Source: Ponticaulis sp.
GTDB lineage: Bacteria > Pseudomonadota > Alphaproteobacteria > Caulobacterales > Hyphomonadaceae
Length of the DNA stretch: 51,071 bases
Direction of reading: 5' to 3'
Assembly: GCA_002723155.1 (NCBI GenBank)
Contig: PBNO01000002.1
Location: 491,033 to 542,103, forward strand
How positions within the stretch are numbered: position 1 is the stretch's first letter; the number at the start of each line of letters is the position of its first letter. Positions 17,880 through 24,471 of this stretch are shown here, one piece after another. The notes under the pieces are model-generated. The model had not been told where the DNA came from and did no database searches. It saw nothing but the letters and a program-made list of their open reading frames with translations. The position numbers were made by a program, and so were the translations under genes.

Positions 17880-18752
17880 TCAGCCAATGTCAGCCGCAGC
17901 AATGAGCTCTGCATTGTTTTCATCGGTCTCGAAGACAACGCGGGCAGGTACGGCGCCCGTCACGGTGACAGGAACGGAGACAATGCGTGTCTGCAGCGGT
18001 GCGAGCACAGACACACCGCGCAGCAGACCAATTTCCTCACCAGCGGCATCGTAGACGCGAACAACACCGTGATCGGCCCAGTCGCCCGTACGGTTCAGCG
18101 TGACGAGAACGCGGGTACCATCTGAATCCGGTTGGGCTTCAACGCGAGCCGACTGGATCTCAGTCCCCATCACGCCCTCGCCTGTCCGCAGGATCACCGG
18201 AATAGTGATGCGGTATTCAAGACCAACGCGGACTTCGACAGACGTGCTTTCTTCTGTCGTTGTTTCGTCTTCCAGTTCGTCGACTGGCGCGACCGTCGGG
18301 ATGGAGGAAAACCGCAAGTGCGAGCGGAATTCACCGGCCTCAAGATCACGCGGCGCGCGTGAAATCACACGCACAACCTGACGCTCACCCGGCCCTAGGG
18401 TTACCTGACGCGGCGCATAGCGAAGATAGCGCGAAGCTGACCAATCCGGTGCGTCCGCGCCCTCTTCGAGCGGAGCGTAACCACCCTGCGAAAGCGCTTC
18501 CAGCTCAACATCCTCGACACGATAGGTTACCGTCTCGCCGCCGGAGTTATAGAGTGTGACCTCACCGCGGCTATCGCCCGGCTCTAGCACAAGGCGTGTC
18601 GGTGTAAGCGACAAACCGCCAAACGGAGAGACAGCTTCGGTTGGCACAGCGTCAAAGCGGCTCGGGCCCTCAACCGCCAGATCATTCGCCTGACCGAAGG
18701 CAGGAGTAGCGGCCATCAGGCCCAGAGAGGCAGCAATCAGCATCGGTTTCAT
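17880..18752 (-). CDS. Periplasmic fimbrial chaperone (PapD-like)
   Basis: Periplasmic chaperone that would hold the subunits in an assembly-ready state. Signal peptide MKPMLIAASLGLMAATPAFG, then an Ig-like domain with the family pattern SLTPTRLVLEPGDSRGEVTL and RYAPRQVTLGPGERQVVRV, then a second domain (about 180-290). It is longer than PapD because of an acidic insert (DELEDETTTEEST) between strands. The open frame begins at a TTG at 18773 that overlaps the preceding stop, but AGGA sits 8 bases before the ATG at 18752, and the signal peptide starts cleanly there, so I use 18752. It lies between the last subunit gene and the usher. Confidence 0.85.
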   Translation of the reverse strand: MKPMLIAASLGLMAATPAFGQANDLAVEGPSRFDAVPTEAVSPFGGLSLTPTRLVLEPGDSRGEVTLYNSGGETVTYRVEDVELEALSQGGYAPLEEGADAPDWSASRYLRYAPRQVTLGPGERQVVRVISRAPRDLEAGEFRSHLRFSSIPTVAPVDELEDETTTEESTSVEVRVGLEYRITIPVILRTGEGVMGTEIQSARVEAQPDSDGTRVLVTLNRTGDWADHGVVRVYDAAGEEIGLLRGVSVLAPLQTRIVSVPVTVTGAVPARVVFETDENNAELIAAADIG

Positions 18753-18769
18753 GACAGGATTCCTCATCA

Positions 18770-19330
18770 TCAATATTCGGTTTCAAGTTCGAGCGCGCCA
18801 AACGCGCCATCTCCGGTCGCCGCCGAAGGTAAAAGAGTGAAGTTTGTGCCTGCGCGCAGAACCACGCGACCCGCTTCGGAGGTACAGATCAGGCGATAGC
18901 GGTCGCCGAGCGCTTCCAGCTCGCCGCCCTCTACCGCAATGTCTGACATGGAGATTTCAATGCCTTCCGCGTCAGAGCGGGCATTGATTTTCAGGTCGAG
19001 CGTGTCACCCTTAGCGCAGGCAATCTCAAAGGCGGCAGCCTGCGCTTCATCACCGGCATAGCATCCGTCCGGTGTCACCTCGCCAGCCCCGTAGGTGCCA
19101 GTAGAGTCTGTCACCGTGACCGCGCCCTGACTGTCAAAGCCATACTGGCAAAAGCCCGATTTTGGCACACCAATCTGGCCAAAACTGCCCTCGGTCGCCT
19201 CTACCGCCGTTGTCGAAATCTCCGCCGGAGACACGATCTCGGCACGCAACGGCGCAACCACGGTCTGCGCCGAAGCGGACATGCCCATCATCGCAAGCAG
19301 TGATGCGCAGAAGAAAGTCCAGACCCGCAT
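18770..19330 (-). CDS. Fibre subunit 9, DUF4402-like secreted protein
   Basis: Last of nine related subunit genes, just before the chaperone. 186 residues: signal peptide ending in SASA, a donor-strand-like segment VVAPLRAEIVSPAE, the shared SFGQIGVPKSGFCQY motif (family pattern FG-x-[VIL]...C-x-Y), and the other three family cysteines in GCYAG, IACAKG and LICTSE. It ends LELETEY, an alternating hydrophobic strand with a terminal aromatic, as pilins recognised by PapD-type chaperones do. It is one of the most divergent copies, which suggests a specialised position in the fibre (base or tip). Its start shares one base region with the end of subunit 8. Confidence 0.8.
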   Translation of the reverse strand: MRVWTFFCASLLAMMGMSASAQTVVAPLRAEIVSPAEISTTAVEATEGSFGQIGVPKSGFCQYGFDSQGAVTVTDSTGTYGAGEVTPDGCYAGDEAQAAAFEIACAKGDTLDLKINARSDAEGIEISMSDIAVEGGELEALGDRYRLICTSEAGRVVLRAGTNFTLLPSAATGDGAFGALELETEY

Positions 19331-19944
19331 TAGTACTGAATTTCAAGCGGAAGCGTAACGGAGAAGCTTTCATCCTTTTCAGGGACCCCCGCTTCCAGGC
19401 GGAGATAGACCCCTCCATACATCGTCACAGTACGCGTCGCCTGATCGTCATTTCCCGGACGGCAATAAGTATTGAATTCAAAAACTCCGCCACCCTCGTT
19501 TGATCGCGTCGACGTCACATTATAGAGATCATCACCCGAGCCATACAGCGACTGAAATTCGGCGTAGTCATTTGAGGTGAAAGTATCGCGCTGAGTACGG
19601 ATCTGCACGTACGTTCCGACTGGACACGTATAGCTGATCGTCGGCGTCAGAACGTTATCGTTCAGCGCGCCACATCCTGCGCTATTGAATCCCGGGGCTT
19701 CCTGATAGGTCCCTTGCAGTTCGGAAAAATGGAGCACATTATTGTCTCCAATAAGATACCGGCATACATTGTTGGGGCTACGCGCCACAGACCCGAAGCT
19801 GCCGTCGGTCAGGACTTTCATCTCAGCCAGTGCGACCGGCGACACGATCGTGCCTTCAACGGTGATATCAACAGAGTTCTGAGCGACGGCAGACTGCGTG
19901 CCCAGAAGCGCAAGCGACACAATACTTAAAACATGAAGTTTCAT
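19330..19944 (-). CDS. Fibre subunit 8, DUF4402-like secreted protein
   Basis: About 204 residues. The open frame extends to 19986, but GAGG lies 6 bases before the ATG at 19944, and that start gives a clean signal peptide (MKLHVLSIVSLALLGTQSAVA), 7 bases after the previous gene, so I use it. The mature part has VDITVEGTIVSPVALAEM, SFGSVARSPNNVCRY, and cysteines in GCGALN, YTCPVG and YCRPGN. It ends VTLPLEIQY. The C-x-Y position and the four cysteines match the other eight subunits; the central loops differ. Confidence 0.8.
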   Translation of the reverse strand: MKLHVLSIVSLALLGTQSAVAQNSVDITVEGTIVSPVALAEMKVLTDGSFGSVARSPNNVCRYLIGDNNVLHFSELQGTYQEAPGFNSAGCGALNDNVLTPTISYTCPVGTYVQIRTQRDTFTSNDYAEFQSLYGSGDDLYNVTSTRSNEGGGVFEFNTYCRPGNDDQATRTVTMYGGVYLRLEAGVPEKDESFSVTLPLEIQY

Positions 19945-19951
19945 CGTAACC

Positions 19952-20548
19952 TCACTCAAATTGGAAAGTAACAGGAATGGCGACATCGTAGGATCCGGAC
20001 GGAATGTCGTTCTGCTCGCCCTGGATCAGCGCGTAGACCTCCAGGTTTAGATAGTGCTCGTCATCCAGATCCCGACCGGAGGGGCAGGTCAGCACAAAAT
20101 CATATCCGTCATCTCCCCGTGCGGTTCCGGCAATTCTTTCACCGAAAAGAACAGCTCTGGCAGAAAACGACATCGCGCTCGTCGGATATTCAATGCCAAC
20201 GCGTATAGGAAGTGTCATGCCACTGGGGCACGTCAATTCGATGATCGGCACCTGGTAGTCGCCATACTGAGCACATCCCGAAGATGTCGCACCCGGCGCA
20301 GTAATAGACTCACCGGTATTGAAGTCCTCGACGTAAAGCAGGTTTACCCGATGCTCATACAGACAGGTCGTTGTCGCAGACCGCGCGATCTGACCGAGGT
20401 CTCCCTCACTGTCGACTCTCATGGAAACCAGATCGCTCGGATTGAGAATCTCAAACGTAACGGGCACATCGAGTGAGTCTTGGGCGAGTACCGGCTGCGC
20501 CGCAAAAGCAGACGCTGCGAGAAGAAGGATTGGATAGAAACCGCGCAT
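19952..20548 (-). CDS. Fibre subunit 7, DUF4402-like secreted protein
   Basis: 198 residues with signal peptide MRGFYPILLLAASAFAAQ, cleaved near VLAQ. The core motif is DLGQIARSATTTCLY, where the usual SFG is DLG; the other cysteines are in SGCAQYG, ELTCPSG and VLTCPSG. It ends IPVTFQFE. Its start is within one base of the preceding subunit's stop. Like subunits 8 and 9 it carries an N-terminal segment with the phrase ILNPSDL/IVSPVAL, so these three form a subgroup distinct from subunits 4-6. Confidence 0.8.
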   Translation of the reverse strand: MRGFYPILLLAASAFAAQPVLAQDSLDVPVTFEILNPSDLVSMRVDSEGDLGQIARSATTTCLYEHRVNLLYVEDFNTGESITAPGATSSGCAQYGDYQVPIIELTCPSGMTLPIRVGIEYPTSAMSFSARAVLFGERIAGTARGDDGYDFVLTCPSGRDLDDEHYLNLEVYALIQGEQNDIPSGSYDVAIPVTFQFE

Positions 20549-21186
20549 TAGTATGTCGCCTCCAGCGTGACTGTGCCGATTGTCACATCAGAGCCCGCGC
20601 TCGCATCCGTACCAACAACAAGTCGGCCACCAACGGCGACATACATGGTGCCATTTGCCGGGCAGGTGCTTGTCATCGCACCGGCGCTGGAGCCTGAGGT
20701 GATGGCTGATGTGAAATCTGAATTCGCAAAGCTGCGCCATACCGTGCCAGAACCCGGTTCAAGCGTGACACCCGTGGTGCCTCCGCTTGTCCACGTCGCG
20801 GTGAAATCAACAGCGCTGGCCGCGTTACAGGTCACGCCGAACATACCATAGCTGGCATCCGGCGTTGATGTGCTGCCCCAGTCACAGCCGGAAGGCGTTG
20901 GCACGCTTGCGTCGACGAGTTGGTCAAGCTCGGAAAACTCATAGAGTGCATAGGTCGGCGTCGTACCACTCACGCCAACATTGTATTCACAGGTATGCCC
21001 CGTCTCGGTGCCGTTCGGAATATTGACCGCACCAAAGCTGAGCGTGCCTTCCGTGCCAATCGCGAGCGGCGGCGTTGATTGCTGCAGTGTCGCCACCGCA
21101 TCGACCGTCGCTGAGTCCTGCGCGCTTGCGAGACCCGTCAAACCGAGTGTCAGCGCTGCAACCAGTGTTTTAGATGTCAGTTTCAT
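20548..21186 (-). CDS. Fibre subunit 6, DUF4402-like secreted protein
   Basis: 212 residues: signal peptide MKLTSKTLVAALTLGLTGLASA, donor-strand-like ATVDAVATLQQSTPPLAIG, SFGAVNIPNGTETGHTCEY, cysteines in GCDWGS, VTCNAA and STCPANG, and C-terminal VTIGTVTLEATY. It is closely related to subunits 5 and 4 over the whole length (shared NIPNGTE, PTPSGCDWG, FTATWTSGGTTGV), so these three arose by recent duplication and may be the major repeated subunits. AGAGGG precedes the ATG. Confidence 0.82.
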   Translation of the reverse strand: MKLTSKTLVAALTLGLTGLASAQDSATVDAVATLQQSTPPLAIGTEGTLSFGAVNIPNGTETGHTCEYNVGVSGTTPTYALYEFSELDQLVDASVPTPSGCDWGSTSTPDASYGMFGVTCNAASAVDFTATWTSGGTTGVTLEPGSGTVWRSFANSDFTSAITSGSSAGAMTSTCPANGTMYVAVGGRLVVGTDASAGSDVTIGTVTLEATY

Positions 21187-21197
21187 GTGGAGGCCCT

Positions 21198-21827
21198 CTA
21201 GTAAGTTGCGTCGAGCGTGACTGTGCCGAAATTGACGTCAGTCGCCGCAGTGGCGTTCGTTCCGACGCGAACCTGTCCGCCAACGGCGACATCGAAACTG
21301 CCGCTATTCGGGCAGGTGGCGGTCATCGCCCCGTTCCCGCCATTTGCGAGTGCGGTGTAAGTTCCCGAAAGAAATGCTCGCAAGGACATGCCAGACCCCT
21401 GACGCAGCTCGACACCTGTCGTGCCGCCACTCGTCCAGGTGGCGGTGAAATTGATCACGCTGGATGGATTACAGCTGATAGCGAACGCGCCATAGGACGC
21501 ATCTGGCGTACCGCTACTCCCCCAGTTGCAGCCTGATGGCGTAGGCGCACTTCCGTCTATCGCAGAACCCTGCTCGCTATATTCAAGCAGTGACGTCTGC
21601 GGCGTCGCTTCACTGACGGTTATCAGATATCCGCAGACATGATCGGTCTCTGTACCGTTCGGGATGTTAACGGCGCCAAAGCTGAGGCTGGATTCACCGG
21701 AAAGAGCGAGTGCAGGAGTCGATTCCTCCAGCGTCACAACCGCGTCGATAGATGAATTCTGCGCGCTGGCCATACCCGCGAAACCAAGGGTCAGCGCTGC
21801 CATCAGAGTTGTAGATTTCATGATCAT
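21198..21827 (-). CDS. Fibre subunit 5, DUF4402-like secreted protein
   Basis: 209 residues: signal peptide MIMKSTTLMAALTLGFAGMA, then SIDAVVTLEESTPALALSG, SFGAVNIPNGTETDHVCGY, cysteines in GCNWGS, ISCNPS and ATCPNSG, and C-terminal VNFGTVTLDATY. It is the closest relative of subunit 6; the blocks PTPSGC, ASYG and FTATWTSGGTTGV are identical. It lies 11 bases from subunit 6, with GGGG 9 bases before the ATG. The four cysteines would give two disulfides, consistent with an oxidised periplasmic or surface protein. Confidence 0.82.
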   Translation of the reverse strand: MIMKSTTLMAALTLGFAGMASAQNSSIDAVVTLEESTPALALSGESSLSFGAVNIPNGTETDHVCGYLITVSEATPQTSLLEYSEQGSAIDGSAPTPSGCNWGSSGTPDASYGAFAISCNPSSVINFTATWTSGGTTGVELRQGSGMSLRAFLSGTYTALANGGNGAMTATCPNSGSFDVAVGGQVRVGTNATAATDVNFGTVTLDATY

Positions 21828-21839
21828 ACGAAATCGCCC

Positions 21840-22460
21840 CTAGTAAGTCGCGTCGAGTGTAATGGAGCCGACCGTCACATCCGTTGCCGCAACCACCTCG
21901 TCCGAAAGCTCGATGCGACCACCAATGCCAACATCAAACGTTCCGCCATTCGGGCAGGTCGCAGACAAAGTGCCCGCCGAAGTTCCAACCGCCAGAGTCG
22001 TCGTGGAATTGGACTGGAAAGCTCGCAAAGGCGCACCGCTGGAAGGTCTATTGAAGAAAATCCCTGTTACGCCGCCCGTGGCGTATCCCACGGTAAAATC
22101 AACAACACTTGCCGGATTGCACGCTACGCCGATGAGAGCGTAGTTGCCCGAAGGCGAACCTGATTCCCCCCAGTCGCACCCTGACGGGTTCGGCGTGCTG
22201 GAAGAAACGGTCGTGCCGTTCTCGTCCAGCTCGTAGACAGTCCATGTAGAGATTACATTCTGGTAGCGGCACTTATGCCCCTCTTCCGTACCATTCGGGA
22301 TATTCACCTCACCAAAAGAAAGCGCCCGCGTTCCTGTCAGCACCAGAGGCGGCGTCGTCGAGACGGGAGTTGCAACCGCGTCGACGCTTGCGCTTTGCGC
22401 TGCTGCTGAGCCGATAAGAGCGATCGCCGTGGCCGCCGAAATACCAATCGATCTGATCAT
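21840..22460 (-). CDS. Fibre subunit 4, DUF4402-like secreted protein
   Basis: 206 residues: signal peptide MIRSIGISAATAIALIGSAAA, then SVDAVATPVSTTPPLVLTG, SFGEVNIPNGTEEGHKCRY, cysteines in GCDWGE, VACNPA and ATCPNGG, and C-terminal VTVGSITLDATY. It is the third member of the close trio with subunits 5 and 6. AGGAAG lies before the ATG; 10-11 bases separate it from its neighbours on each side, the same compact spacing seen through the array. Confidence 0.82.
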   Translation of the reverse strand: MIRSIGISAATAIALIGSAAAQSASVDAVATPVSTTPPLVLTGTRALSFGEVNIPNGTEEGHKCRYQNVISTWTVYELDENGTTVSSSTPNPSGCDWGESGSPSGNYALIGVACNPASVVDFTVGYATGGVTGIFFNRPSSGAPLRAFQSNSTTTLAVGTSAGTLSATCPNGGTFDVGIGGRIELSDEVVAATDVTVGSITLDATY

Positions 22461-22470
22461 GACGATCTTC

Positions 22471-23118
22471 CTATTCGTAATATGCGTTTAGCGTGATGCT
22501 GCCGACACTAACTTCTGATCCGGTTGGAGTTGCCGTAGTCACAGCCAATGTCCCACCGACCCAAACATCCAAAGACCCGCCCTGACACGTCGTCCAAAGA
22601 TCAGCATATAAGTCTGATGCCAGGACATCCTGCTGCCCCGCCTCGGTTACAAGAATGGTAGAATCATCGAGAGCTCGATTCATTGCGGCAGTCGCAGCAA
22701 GTGTCGGATTCACGACATGCTCCACCGCCAGGCCAATCGTAACGTCTGGGGTACAAGTGACCGCGAAATGTCCACTGCTCAATCCCTCACTCGAAGGTCC
22801 ATCGCACCCTAAAGTCGGATTTCCCGGAGCATAGGTTTGAGGGGCACCGCTCGACGCAGCTGCCTGATAGAGTGGGCGGACCGTGTCTGGCCCCGTCACG
22901 CCCAAAGAGTAATAACATGCAGCGCCTCCCAACTCTTCGATCGGCTTGTTAACCACACCAAATGAAAGTGAACGCGCGCCGGTCACGGCCAATGGCACGA
23001 CTGGATCATTGATCGTGGCGGTCGCGTCGATTACCGCGCTGTCCTGCGCGTGTGCGGTGCCCATCAGCCCGATGGAAAGCGCTGCGATAAGGCCGATATG
23101 TCTGGTCTTCCTGATCAT
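22471..23118 (-). CDS. Fibre subunit 3, DUF4402-like secreted protein
   Basis: 215 residues from the ATG at 23118. The frame is open much further upstream, to 23289, but that would overlap subunit 2; AGGGGA before 23118 and the signal peptide MIRKTRHIGLIAALSIGLMGTAHA fix the start. Mature features: VIDATATINDPVVPLAVTG, SFGVVNKPIEELGGAACYY, cysteines in GCDGPS, VTCTPD and TTCQGG, and C-terminal VSVGSITLNAYYE. It keeps all four cysteines but has a longer loop before the C-x-Y motif. Confidence 0.82.
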   Translation of the reverse strand: MIRKTRHIGLIAALSIGLMGTAHAQDSAVIDATATINDPVVPLAVTGARSLSFGVVNKPIEELGGAACYYSLGVTGPDTVRPLYQAAASSGAPQTYAPGNPTLGCDGPSSEGLSSGHFAVTCTPDVTIGLAVEHVVNPTLAATAAMNRALDDSTILVTEAGQQDVLASDLYADLWTTCQGGSLDVWVGGTLAVTTATPTGSEVSVGSITLNAYYE

Positions 23119-23128
23119 TGGGTGTCCC

Positions 23129-23668
23129 CTATTCGTATTGGGCTTCAAGCCGGATCGTGCCGACCTGGCCGGTAAAACTGGATGGAGCAGAAGGTGTAAC
23201 GGTGAGGCGACCGCCCGCGTTGACGTCTGAAAGGCCGTCTGCGTCACAGGCGCGGGTCTGCAACGCGCCGGACGCGGCAAACCCGTCAATCGCCATCGGG
23301 TTGGACGGCGCAGAGAACGTCGCCCCGGATGGCGCAGAATTGGTGTAGATCACTTCATAGGTGACGAGGGCATCGGCTTCACAGGCGACAGAGAATTCTG
23401 CCTGTAGAATCTGACCTGCAAGGAACTGACATTCAGCCCCGCCAGACAGCACGCTGCCGCCCATCGCCGTTACGTCATAAACGCACGTGCCACTGCGCGG
23501 CACAGCCAGCGTTCCGAAAGAGAGGTCGCCCTCGCCCACAATATCGATCGGCGTGACCAGCTCTGCGCTTGCTGTCACATCTGCCTCTGAGGCGACAGAT
23601 GGCATGACAAGCAAGAGCATGGCCGCACCGACCGACATCAGGCCGCGTATGAGTGTTCCCCCACCCAT
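23129..23668 (-). CDS. Fibre subunit 2, DUF4402-like secreted protein
   Basis: 179 residues from the ATG at 23668, four bases after the stop of subunit 1; an upstream open extension to 23761 would lie inside subunit 1 and is rejected. Signal peptide MGGGTLIRGLMSVGAAMLLLVMPSVA. Mature features: VTASAELVTPIDIVGEG, SFGTLAVPRSGTCVY, cysteines in AECQFL, VACEAD and RACDAD, and C-terminal VGTIRLEAQYE. It is the shortest subunit and closest in its core motif to subunit 9 (PRSGTC versus PKSGFC). Confidence 0.8.
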   Translation of the reverse strand: MGGGTLIRGLMSVGAAMLLLVMPSVASEADVTASAELVTPIDIVGEGDLSFGTLAVPRSGTCVYDVTAMGGSVLSGGAECQFLAGQILQAEFSVACEADALVTYEVIYTNSAPSGATFSAPSNPMAIDGFAASGALQTRACDADGLSDVNAGGRLTVTPSAPSSFTGQVGTIRLEAQYE

Positions 23669-23672
23669 GCGG

Positions 23673-24308
23673 TTAGTCGTAAATCGCTTCGATTGTGTAG
23701 GTTCCAACAGAGCCGGTGTATGGCGTCGCTGTGCCCGCGACCTCCAGGCGGCCGCCCACAATCAGGTTTCGCGATCCGTCACACGACGACACGCTTAAGA
23801 CTGCGTCTTGGCCAGGCACCTGAAAACTGATGCCGTTATAGAGCGCACCACCATCCTGAGTTGCTGTCGCAGTTAATGAAAATGGCGCATCTGCTGGGCA
23901 GTCAACATCAATTTCGCCGTAGCTCGGCGGGTCAATGAAAGCACAACTTTCATGTGGCGGATCATAACTCCCTCCAGAATTGTCGTTATACCACGCGCCG
24001 TTGATAATGACATCCGCTTCGCTAAATCCAACTTGAGGGTGCGGAACATTAAAACCGTTAGCGTTGACCGGCCAAGAAAGTGCGGGGTCCGTGTCATCGA
24101 CAGTGAGGAAGTAGGTACAGAATTCGGACGCATCAGACGGAATCGTAACCGTCCCAAAGCTGACATTCGATAGTGTCGATAACCCCATCGGTGGCGCTGT
24201 CGCCACCACATTCGCGCTGGCATCCACCGTCGCGCTTTGTGCGAGGGCCTGCTGACCGATAAGAGCTGCCGCAGCGGCGAGCCCGATATAAGAAAACTTC
24301 CTGTCCAT
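23673..24308 (-). CDS. Fibre subunit 1, DUF4402-like secreted protein
   Basis: First gene of the nine-subunit array. 211 residues: signal peptide MDRKFSYIGLAAAAALIGQQ ending at ALAQ, then TVDASANVVATAPPMGLST, SFGTVTIPSDASEFCTY, cysteines in ESCAFI, VDCPAD and SSCDGS, and C-terminal VGTYTIEAIYD. A loop rich in Asn, Asp, Gly and Pro (about residues 85-120) is not found in the other copies. GGGAGTGGGAA precedes the ATG. Being nearest the leader, it should be transcribed most, or encode the tip; which of these cannot be decided from sequence. Confidence 0.82.
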   Translation of the reverse strand: MDRKFSYIGLAAAAALIGQQALAQSATVDASANVVATAPPMGLSTLSNVSFGTVTIPSDASEFCTYFLTVDDTDPALSWPVNANGFNVPHPQVGFSEADVIINGAWYNDNSGGSYDPPHESCAFIDPPSYGEIDVDCPADAPFSLTATATQDGGALYNGISFQVPGQDAVLSVSSCDGSRNLIVGGRLEVAGTATPYTGSVGTYTIEAIYD

Positions 24309-24471
24309 TTCCCACTCCCGGAATCATGACGTCACTGGGAGTCACGATCCGAGCCGGAAAAAGCGGACATGGATTTAAGACTTTTTTCGCAGAAATACGG
24401 ATTTTCTGCAGTTTCGCGTTAAGGTTTCGCGCAAGGCGGGAAGGACAGGCCCGCCCCTCACCAATCAGGCG
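24309..24471 (-). promoter_or_regulatory. Leader of the fibre operon with direct and inverted repeats
   Basis: The 163 bases between the kinase stop and subunit 1 hold three repeat structures. GTTTCGCG occurs twice in direct orientation (24411-24418 and 24424-24431, 13 bases apart). GCAGAAA (24389-24395) is inverted against TTTCTGC (24403-24409). ACTCCC (24314-24319) is inverted against GGGAGT (24337-24342), next to the ribosome site of subunit 1. The tandem GTTTCGCG pair would suit a promoter or regulator site; the last dyad could fold over the ribosome site. I see no standard sigma-70 promoter on the - strand. Confidence 0.4.

Noticed and set aside
24381-24410. GCAGAAA/TTTCTGC dyad as a terminator for the kinase gene
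   Set aside because: On the - strand it is followed by a run of A, not T, so it lacks the terminator U-tract.
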